A stretch of 14,768 bases of DNA, taken from positions 1 through 14,768 of the forward strand of contig CALSCO010001191.1 of NCBI GenBank assembly GCA_943704415.1, in the 5' to 3' direction. The stretch comes from Parvularia atlantis (taxonomy: Eukaryota; Opisthokonta; Rotosphaerida). This document shows, in pieces, positions 7,906 to 14,768 of this stretch. Under the pieces are notes generated by a model that was given only the letters and a program-made list of their open reading frames with translations, was not told the origin of the DNA and did not search any database. Each line of letters starts with the position of its first letter. Position 1 is the stretch's first letter. The translations under genes and the position numbers were made by a program.

Positions 7906-9561
7906 TCACAACTCGGACACGTGCGGCAGCGACAGTAGGCGCGCGTAGGCCGCCCCTTGCTCAAGCGGCATGTCGTACAGGCGCGCGCGGATGCGCGGTA
8001 GGAGCTGTTCAAACTCGACCGAGCGGCCGATAAAGTTCATGCGCACCTGCAAGCACGCTCCCGTCAGCAGAGCGTGAGCGCAAGCCCGGGCTACGCACCT
8101 GATCCGACGCGCCGCCGTACGCCGTGCCGTCGCTGCCCTCGATGCCGGCCGCGCGGAACAGCGCCTGGCAGTTGTACCCGGTCGGGCACTGGATCCACAG
8201 GAACGCGCCGCGCGTGTCAGCGTTGAGCAGCGTGAACGGCGACGGCGCCTCGCGGAACACAGCCACGACGCGCTCCCATCGGTCGGTGAGGAGCTCGGCG
8301 CCGCGCGTGTACATGCGCGGGAGTGGCGGGGTGATGTCGGCGGCGAGAGTCTGGAGCGCGTGCAGGGCGCGCAGCTGCACGTCGATCGAGACGGCGTTGG
8401 TCTTGAGCACCGAGTACGTGCGCATGGTCTGCGCGACGGCCTTGTCGCGCACGAGGGCCCAGCCGACGCGCGAGCCCGCGTGGCCGGTATGCTTGGTGCT
8501 GCGACGCGCGGAGCGGTGCGTCAGGCAGGCGCCTTTCCCGCGCAGGGCAGCGTACAGGCCAAAGATGATGATGTCGTGCGTGAGCGGGGCGCGCAGCGTC
8601 GTGTACATCGGCCAGGCGTACACGGCGTCGACGATGAGCCGCGACTCGTCCGTCACGCGTGGCTGGCGGTACTGGCCGTCCGGGTTGTCTGCGCGCGTCC
8701 CGTGTCAGCGGCAAGCAGGCGCGGGCAGCGGGACGCGGCGGCGCACTCGGCACGCAGAGGACCTCGATGGTGCTGTCGCGCGCGCCCTCGGCCGTGTAGT
8801 TGAAGTTGAACGGCACGGGCAGGCCGTCAACGCTGCGCCGGCGTGAGGGAACGATCGTGCGCGAGAGCTGCGTGTACGGGTCAGACGCCATTCGCCGTTG
8901 TGCGCGCCGCCGCACCGAGGAGTACTTGTTCCAGTGCGGGCGCTGCACAAGCAGGTCGTACGCGTCGGCCGTGCCCAACTCTGCGAGCGCGTACAGCGCC
9001 GCCTCGAGCACGCCCGTGGCGCCGTGGCCGAGCACGATCTCGTACGCGTCAACGTCGGCGACGTTGCCGACCTGGCGGTGCGCGGACAGGATCGCCTCGC
9101 GCAGCGGCGCGACGGGCTGCTCGGCCGCCGCGTTCTGGTAGTTCATGCGGTAGTCGTTGGGCGTGGTCAGGCACGGCGAGGTCTCTGTGCGAACGTCGGC
9201 AAAGGAACGGCGCCACGAAGCGACGCACCGTAGACCGACTCCCACACCTCCTGCAGCACCATCGGGTCGCCGCTTGTCACCGACACGGCGCACGCGTCCG
9301 GGCCGAGCTCGTCGCGACACTGCTCGCCGGCGTAGCACGCGAAGCACGGGCGGTCGTAGTAGCCCATGCACCGGCCCAGCAGCGGGTCGAAGCGCCCGCC
9401 CGGCAGGCACGGGTCGGCCTGCGCGCCGCACGCTCAGCCGCCCCGGCTCGGTTAAGGTGTTGTCGCACCGAGCTCGGCAGCGCGCGCGCGCACAGGTCCT
9501 CGGCGCGTGCGACCGTCGCCAGGAGCAGCGCAAGCGCCGCAACGTGGACGCCGCGCGACAT
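7906..9561 (-). CDS. Secreted alliinase-like (EGF-like/C-S lyase) PLP-dependent enzyme
   Basis: Seven exons on the minus strand: 9561-9469, 9418-9229, 9184-8916, 8867-8747, 8688-8556, 8498-8099, 8046-7906. They total 1347 nt, or 448 residues, close to alliinase length. Residues 1-20 (MSRGVHVAALALLLATVARA) look like a signal peptide. A Cys-rich EGF-like segment follows (DPC, GRC, PCFAC, QC, DAC), then the SGDP entry motif of alliinases. The fold-type I core shows YEIVLGHGATGVLEAALYAL, NNPDG (225-229, completed by splicing 8689-8746), VDAVYAWP (D245, Y248) and TKHTGHAGSRVGWAL with the likely PLP lysine K271. The family includes alliin lyases and tryptophan aminotransferase-related (TAA1) enzymes. 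Lyase versus transaminase activity cannot be decided here. The signal peptide implies an extracellular or vacuolar enzyme. The intron style matches its neighbours, so there is no sign of recent transfer. Confidence 0.85.
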
Positions 9562-9647
9562 CGTCACCAAACCGATCACCCGATCACCCGACTCGCTGTC
9601 TGCTGCGCTCGTGCCTGACCCGACCCGGCTGTACAGCATATGCGCGC
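9562..9647 (-). promoter_or_regulatory. 86-bp gap upstream of the alliinase-like gene
   Basis: This gap lies between the stop of the upstream NOT3 gene and the start of the alliinase-like gene, both on the minus strand. It must hold the 3' end of one and the promoter or leader of the other. Two adjacent CCGATCAC copies lie at 9572-9588, about 12 bp from the start codon. No TATA box is evident. Confidence 0.4.
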
Positions 9648-12600
9648 TCACACGTACATCTCGTCCTCGAGGAACTGGTAGTTGAACGTGAAGTCGGCCT
9701 TCTTGCGCTGGCACCAGCTCGTCTCAAAGTCAAAGTAGATGTACGTGCCCTGCAAGCCACGCCGGATCGCGCGTCAGCCGGTCAAACGCGTGCGTGCGGG
9801 CAACAACGCACCTGCTCAAACTCCTCCGTGATCGCCTTGGGCTCCTCGTGCCGCTGGAACCAGATGAAAAACTTCTTGTGGAAGCGCCACGACTGCTTCT
9901 TGAGCTCGCGAGCAGCCAGGTACCTAAGTGCGCAAGCCGTAGATGTAAGAGCGCGTGCGGCTGACAGGCATGCCGCAGCACGCACTGCTGGTAAGTGCCC
10001 TGCTGGAAGTAGAAGATGAAGAACAGCGTGTCAATGTCGAGCTTCTCAAACAGCTGCGGGTTGTCGAGCACGGCCGCCGGCGCCTGCGGGTAGTACGGCG
10101 GCGCGGCCTGCGGCGCGTGCGGCACGTAGTAGCGCAGGCTGCGCGTGCGTCTGTGTAAGCTTGCGCACGTTCAGCGCGCCGCTCACGCACCGCTCTCCGT
10201 CGGTCGTGTCGGGCAGGTTCTGCATCGATGACTCGAGCAGCGCGACCTGCTGCTGCGGATTGTCGAGCGAGACCTTGGCCTTGACGCTCTCGTACGTCGG
10301 CAGGAGGTCGCTCAGCACGCCGGGCACCTTGCCGCCCAGGAACGCGTCCAGCACAAAGTCGCGGTCCTCGTCGCGCGCGCTCACGCCGTCGCCAAACAGC
10401 CCCAGCGCACCCAGCGGGCCGCCAAACGCGCTGCCCAGTTGCAGCGCCGCTGCAGACTCGGCCGACGCCGCTGACGCAGACACGGCCGCGCTGATCGAGG
10501 CAGCGGGTGCGGGCGCGGCTGCCGACGGCGCGACGGGTGTGACGACCGCGGTGGGCACGGCCACGGCAGCGGCAGCGGGAGGGAGCGACGCTGCGACGCT
10601 GGGTGTTGCTACCGAGGCTGCCGCTGCCGCTGCCGCTGGTGCGTGTGCGGGCGCTGCGGCCGCGGATGCTGGCGCAGTATGCGGTACCGCTGCGGGTGTC
10701 GCGGGCTGCACGGCGCCAGACGTCGATGCCGCTCTCCCCGCGGCAACGGCTGCTGCCGTCGGCTGCTGAGACGGCTGCGCGGGCTGCACGGCTGGCCCGT
10801 TCGACGTGGTGCGGGCCGCAGTTGCGGATGGTGTCGCCGGCGCAGCAGTCTGCCCCGACGCCACGGCGGCCGCAGATGGCTTGCCCGCGGCGACCGACGC
10901 TGCTGTGGGTGCGCCTGACCCGCCCGCTCCGGTCGTCGATGCCGCCCCAGACGACGCGTTCGCGGCCTTTGCCGCGACGGCCGCGGTCGACAGCGGCGCT
11001 GCGGGCTTGGTGTCGTTTGCCGTCGCCTTGGCAGCGACTGATGCAGCCGTCACTGCGCCCGTCGTCCCCGTCACCGACGCTGTTCCGGCTGCGACCGCCG
11101 CCGCACTGGGCGCGTTCTTCTTGCCGGCCGCGGCCGCCGCGGCAGTCGTGGGCGCGCTTGCACCCTGGGCTGCTGCTGCTGCTGCTGCGATGGCGGCGGT
11201 GCTGGTCCCCGCGGCAGCTCCGCCGGCAGCGGCAGCCCCGCCCTTGCCGTGCTTTGCGCTCGCGTCCTCCTTCGTTGCTGCGTTCGCGCCCTTGCCGCCC
11301 TTGACGGCCTCGGCGTGCGTCACCGGCGCTGCGGACGCGGCCGGCGCAGCAGGCGTGGCCACTGCCGTGGGCGCCCCCCCTGCCGCCACTGCCGCTGCTG
11401 TTGCTGCTGGTGTTGACGCGCTCTCGTCCTTCTTGCCGCCCTTGGCGCCCCCCGAGGCTACCGCAGAAGCCGCCACGGCTGGTGCGGCTGCTGGTGCCGT
11501 CGGTGCGACGACAGGTGCCGGCGCAGGCACGGCTGCGGGCACCGGTGTGACGGGCGCGGCGGCGGCGGGCGCGGCTGCGCTGGCCGCGGGTGCCTCGGTC
11601 TTCTCCTTGCGCTCGCGTGCGGGCCTGGGCTCGTCTGTGCGCGCGCATTCACCATCAGCGGCCTGCTGCTGTGTGCCACACAAGCGCGCGCACCAGAGTC
11701 GTCGTCGCTGTCGTCCGAGTAATCGTCGTCGAGCATGTCGTCCTTCAGGTCGAGCTCGTCGTACAGCCCCGGGTCCTCGACAAAGTCCGGGTCCTCGTGG
11801 CTCTCAGTGTAGTACGTGAGGTCGTCCTTGAGCGGATTGATCTGCGAGGCGTTGAGCACGGCGTGTGGTCGCGCGGCGTCGGCACGGCACTGCGCGCACC
11901 GCATCGACCTCGAGCGTGTCGTTGTCGACCAGGCGCAGGATCAGCTCGAGCCGCCCCTGGTGAAACTTGTGCCGCTCGAGGATGTTGTCGACCTTCTCCA
12001 TGCGCTCGCCGATGGACGACGTCTTCTTCTTGGCCTACGTTTGCGCGTTGCGCGCAGGTCAGCCACCCCGCTCGTCGCGTGAGCGATTCGCACACGCGCC
12101 TGCAGCAGCTCCAGCTCGGCCTCGTACGAGTCAATCTGCGTGCTGAGCGTGTCGAGCAGATCCGCGATCCACTTGCGCGTTTCCATCTTGGCCTGGTGGC
12201 GGGCGCGCGAGAGCAAGCAGTAAGCGCAGTTGCGGCCACGGAGCGTGCAAGCAACGCGGCCGTGCCTTCTCGCGCGGGTCCATCTTGTTGGACGCGAGGC
12301 CTTCCTTCGAATATGCCTTGGTCTTCATCTCCTTCTCGCACGCCTTGAAGCGCTCCATTTGCTGCGCGCGCCGACGGTCAGCGTGCGCGGCACGGGCGCG
12401 GCCAGCGGCGCACCGTTTCGATCAGCTTGCGCTGCTCCATCAGCGGCTTTTTGTCCTTGATCTCGCCCGACGAGACCCATGTCTTGATCTGGTCGCGGTG
12501 CCGCTGGAGCTTCTTGATCTCCTTCTTCAGGTCGGCCTGCGACGTGCGGCGCGGGTTGCAGCGTTGCGGCAAAAGTGAGCCGGGTGTGCCACACCAGCAC

Positions 12601-12838
12601 GACACGGCAAGGCAGAGCACGGCGCGCACCTCAAACTTCTCCTTCTGGTTGAGGTTGTCGGTGCTGTAGAGCTTGTTCCAGATGTCCTCAAAGTTCTCCA
12701 CGCCCTCCGAGATCTTCTTGAAGACGCGCTCGATCTCGGCTGGCCGGCGCGAGCGCGCGCGCGTTCGTCAGCGCAGCAGTGCATGCGTGCGGGTGCGGGA
12801 GGGGTCGACGCACTCTGCAGCTTCCTGTTCTGCGACAT
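9648..12838 (-). CDS. NOT3: CCR4-NOT complex subunit NOT3/NOT5
   Basis: Eleven exons on the minus strand: 12838-12814, 12739-12630, 12536-12414, 12361-12266, 12192-12094, 12034-11900, 11841-11694, 11634-10191, 10138-9986, 9923-9812, 9749-9648. They total 2547 nt, or 848 residues. Residues 1-235 are a classic Not3 N-terminal coiled-coil domain: [87 protein letters not shown], and an acidic [12 protein letters not shown] huge Ala-rich linker fills most of exon 8. Residues about 690-848 are the NOT2/3/5 box: [46 protein letters not shown], ending FLEDEMYV. In the family this subunit links the NOT module to mRNA deadenylation, decapping and codon-optimality sensing. Fungi have NOT3 and NOT5 paralogues, and I cannot tell which this is. 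Confidence 0.95.
10460..11610 (-). repeat. Alanine-rich low-complexity segment of NOT3 with a degenerate AAAVAAG repeat
   Basis: Most of the 1444-nt exon 8 encodes Ala with Gly, Pro, Thr, Ser, Val and Lys. A loose 8-residue unit [ST]AA[AS]VA[AS][GK] recurs about seven times ([48 protein letters not shown]). The DNA is GCN-rich, giving long open frames in several other frames and on the plus strand that are shadows. Boundaries are approximate. Confidence 0.8.
12193..12265 (-). other. GC-AG intron in the NOT3 gene
   Basis: Exon 4 ends MDPREK and exon 5 begins AKMETRKW. The junction is in phase only if the 73-nt intron starts GCACGG at 12265 and ends CCACCAG at 12193. GT donors nearby break the frame. 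A CTTAC branch-like sequence is present about 37 nt before the acceptor. GC-AG is a known minor U2-type class. A base error (T to C) in the donor is the alternative. Confidence 0.7.
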
Positions 12839-13048
12839 CGTGGCGGTGTCTCGGTCTCTCTCTCTCTCTCTCTCTCTCTGCGGCGGCGGCGGCGCGCTCG
12901 CGCTCGCGCCCTCGGCGGCCGGTGGGTTGGTGCGACGACGCGCGAAGGAGACGAGCAGGCGAAAAAGCGCGGCGTCACCCGGGTGAAGCCTGAGCTGCGG
13001 GCGCACCCGGCAAAGTTTGCAGGAGACGCGAGTCGTGCATCGCCAGGC
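12839..13048. promoter_or_regulatory. 210-bp divergent promoter region with a TC tract
   Basis: This is the largest intergenic gap, between the divergent NOT3 start (12838) and the plus-strand gene starting at 13049. It carries a (TC)12T tract close to the NOT3 start, then GC-rich sequence without a TATA box. Polypyrimidine tracts are common in fungal core promoters and 5' UTRs, so a shared bidirectional promoter is plausible. Confidence 0.55.
12855..12879. repeat. (TC)12T dinucleotide tract
   Basis: Twenty-five bases of perfect TC repeat ending at 12879. On the NOT3 coding strand it is a GA tract about 17 nt upstream of the ATG, so it may be in the promoter or 5' UTR. Confidence 0.9.
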
Positions 13049-14711
13049 ATGGCCGACGTTGCGCGCGACGCCGACGCCGCGTTGGCCTCGGGCACGGCCA
13101 GCAGCGAGAGCGACGGCGAGGGCGTGGCCGGCTCGCACGCGCGGCGGCCGAAACCTAGCGCGCGCAAGCGTCGCAAGGCGCATGAGGCGGCGCTCGCAGC
13201 CAACACGGCGCGCAACGCGGCTGCGGCGGCCGAGGCGGCGGCGGTGGCGAACGCGCGGACGGCGCAGCAGGCGAGCGCGGCCGACGCGGACAGGGCGGCG
13301 GCGGCGGCAGCGGGGCGCGCGCGCGAGCGAAAGGTCAGCTTCAACCTCGACTTTAACAGCTACTATGAGCCAGGGGCGCCGCCGAAGAAGCCGCATGTTG
13401 AGACGGACGCGACAACGCCGGCGACTGCTGCGGCGACTGCGGCGACACCGCAGCCGCGCAAGAAGCTGCAAGTCGAGCCCGAGGTGCCGGCCAGCACGGC
13501 AGACGTGGACGACGACCACGACGACGACCACGACGACGAGGACGACAACGGCGACGGCGATGCGGGTGCTGAAGGTGCTGATGGCAGCACTGATGGCGAC
13601 GAGGCGACGCCGGCGGCGGGGAGCGCCAAGCGCAAGAAGCGCCGAAACCGCAAGAAGAAGAAGAAGCCTGCGGCCGTCGACGCGGCGGGCCAGCCGGACG
13701 CGACGGGCGTGACATCACCAGCGCCCGCCAGAGCGCCAGCCGCGCCGCAGCCAGCTGCTGCACCACGAACGCCGACAGCCGCACCGCCGACAGCTGCAGC
13801 ACCATCTGCGCAGCACCGGCCAGCCACGACAGGCTCACTCGCGCCACAGCCAGCCGCACAGAGGCCATCACACGTGCCGAGGACCGACACGTACGAGAAC
13901 AAAGATTTTTTCAACGTGGACGTGTTCAGCAAGAACCTGAAGCCGACGGACGCGCACATCGATGCGTCACACGGTGGCAAGGTGCCGCCAGACCTGCGTG
14001 CCGCTCTCCGCAGGCTGACGGTACACGCACAGGTCGTCCTCACGGTGCGGCACGGCAGCAACGGCAACAGCGGCAACGACGAGCCTCTCTGGGACACGAC
14101 GTCGTACACGCTCAATACGGACCAGGCCGTCGACGCCGCGGGCAGCTCGGTCAAGGTCTACGGCACGAAGGCCTCGTTTGCGCTCAAGAAGCAGGCGCCG
14201 ACGATGTGGAACAAGATCAGCATCAGTGCGCGCTGTCCCATCACAAACGTGACTGCGCGCGTACGTGGCTGAGCGGCCGCGCGCCGCGCAGCTGCCGAGC
14301 GCGCACAGATGCCCGAGCCCGTGGTCGTTGAGGCCCCCGCCAATCCCAGCCCGGCCGCGTGGCAGTCGCTCGCGAGTCTCGGGTCTGACGCACCGTTTGC
14401 GGGCGGACGCGGCCCGTCTGGTGCGCACCGTGCCCTGGCGTGTGTGCAGTGCCGCTGGCCTTATCCCGCCCGACTGGCAAGGCTTCGCCGCAGAGCACGA
14501 CGCGCTCGAGCGCGGCAGCAATGACGCCATGAGCGACTCGAGCATGCTGATCGACGACAACAGCGACTTCCAGGATGCCGTGGGCGAGGAGCGCCCGCTA
14601 TCGCCGCACATGGATGACTTTCAGCAGGACGCGTGGCCGGCGGTGTCGTCGGGCGTCAGCGTGCGCAACGCGTCCGGCCTGGACGACTGGGACACGAACG
14701 ACGGCGACAAG
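13049..14711 (+). CDS. Charge-segregated protein with a possible CS (p23-like) domain, 3' partial
   Basis: Exons 13049-14225, 14292-14420 and 14494-14711 give 508 residues in frame. A further donor (GTGCGT) at 14712 shows that the gene continues past the right edge. The start MADVARDAD is the first plausible ATG after the divergent gap; earlier in-frame sequence is low complexity. The N-terminus is Ala-rich and basic, followed by RKVSFNLDFNSYYEPG. An Asp-rich block (about 13505-13560) precedes a Lys/Arg cluster (KRKKRRNRKKKKK, 13630-13668) that resembles a nuclear localisation signal. After a Pro/Ala linker comes a beta-rich segment: LRRLTVHAQVVLTVRHG, LWDTTSYTLNTDQAV, SSVKVYGTKASFALKKQ, MWNKISITAE. 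Its last part resembles the TKxExxLKKxxxxxW strand of CS/p23-like domains, as in CHORD-containing or Sgt1 proteins. This is a fold-level guess. The last exon is acidic (LIDDNSDFQDAVGEE). The second intron has two in-frame acceptors (14481 and 14493). Confidence 0.6.
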
Positions 14712-14768
14712 GTGCGTGTCGGCTATCTGCACTGCTCACACTGCTCACTTGCGCTGCGCCCCCCCCCC
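14712..14768 (+). other. Truncated intron ending in a C10 run
   Basis: The segment begins with a consensus GTGCGT donor after an aspartate-rich exon end (NDGDK). It holds two CTCAC branch-like sequences and no CAG acceptor. The last ten bases (14759-14768) are all C. The run may be natural, but a homopolymer at a sequence end often marks an assembly limit. Confidence 0.6.

Noticed and set aside
8217-9542. A 441-residue uninterrupted minus-strand frame as a single-exon gene
   Set aside because: It includes some true alliinase exons but leaves the frame at the NNPDG junction and misses the signal peptide and PLP-lysine region. The spliced model restores all motifs.
9924-11648. A 574-residue Arg/Gly-rich minus-strand open frame
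   Set aside because: It overlaps the Ala-rich NOT3 exon in another frame. It has no domain, and the conserved NOT3 ends require the other frame.
10806-11819. A 337-residue Ala-rich plus-strand open frame
   Set aside because: It is the complement of the GCN-rich NOT3 exon, so its Ala richness is a reflection of the antisense codons.
12779-13048. N-terminal extension of the CS-like gene
   Set aside because: The extra residues translate the TC tract and overlap the NOT3 start. They have no protein-like character.
1-14768. A defence system, biosynthetic cluster, mobile element or RNA gene
   Set aside because: The seven genes belong to unrelated housekeeping pathways plus one enzyme. No transposase, reverse transcriptase, terminal repeats, tRNA cloverleaf or regularly spaced repeats were seen.

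Overview
This window looks like nuclear DNA of a GC-rich eukaryote with very short, very dense introns. A fungus is the most likely source. The N-terminal domain of the NOT3-type CCR4-NOT subunit reads like fungal members, and the introns (44-93 nt, mostly GTGCG at the donor, a CTNAC-type branch sequence, CAG at the acceptor) fit basidiomycete or chytrid-like genomes. The species cannot be fixed from sequence alone. There are no Shine-Dalgarno-spaced operons, and almost every gene becomes readable only after splicing.

Layout: seven protein genes fill almost the whole window. (1) 76-1294 (+) is the 3' part of a nucleotide-diphospho-sugar transferase (PF03407-type glycosyltransferase), cut by the left edge. 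(2) 1318-3812 (+) is a TFIIIC 90-kDa/delta-type subunit: a beta-propeller-like N-terminus and a C-terminal TFIIIC zinc finger. (3) 3897-6486 (-) is a VHS-GAT endosomal sorting adaptor of the TOM1 type, with a clathrin box and an NPF motif. (4) 6551-7849 (+) is an unrecognised, largely disordered Ser/Pro/Ala-rich protein. (5) 7906-9561 (-) is a secreted, EGF/alliinase-like PLP enzyme. (6) 9648-12838 (-) is the CCR4-NOT subunit NOT3/NOT5, with an exceptionally long alanine-rich linker. (7) 13049 to the right edge (+) is a charge-segregated protein with a possible CS (p23-like) domain, cut by the right edge.

The reconstruction needs about 50 complete introns in 14.8 kb. In each complete gene the summed exon length is a multiple of three and ends in a stop codon, which is strong internal support. 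Intergenic gaps are only 23, 84, 64, 56, 86 and 210 bp, so no stretch over 300 bp lacks a gene. Genes 3/4 and 6/7 are divergent, 2/3 and 4/5 convergent, 1/2 and 6/5 tandem. The genes belong to unrelated housekeeping processes (Pol III transcription, endosomal sorting, mRNA decay) plus one secreted enzyme. I see no functional cluster, mobile element, RNA gene or CRISPR array.

The window starts in a (TG)25 tract and ends in a C10 run, both inside introns, so it may be a whole contig that stopped at simple repeats. I do not see a convincing new multi-gene system. The points most worth a second look are the intron architecture (including a GC-AG intron and an A9-G acceptor), the alliinase-like gene, the alanine-rich NOT3 linker, and two unassigned proteins.
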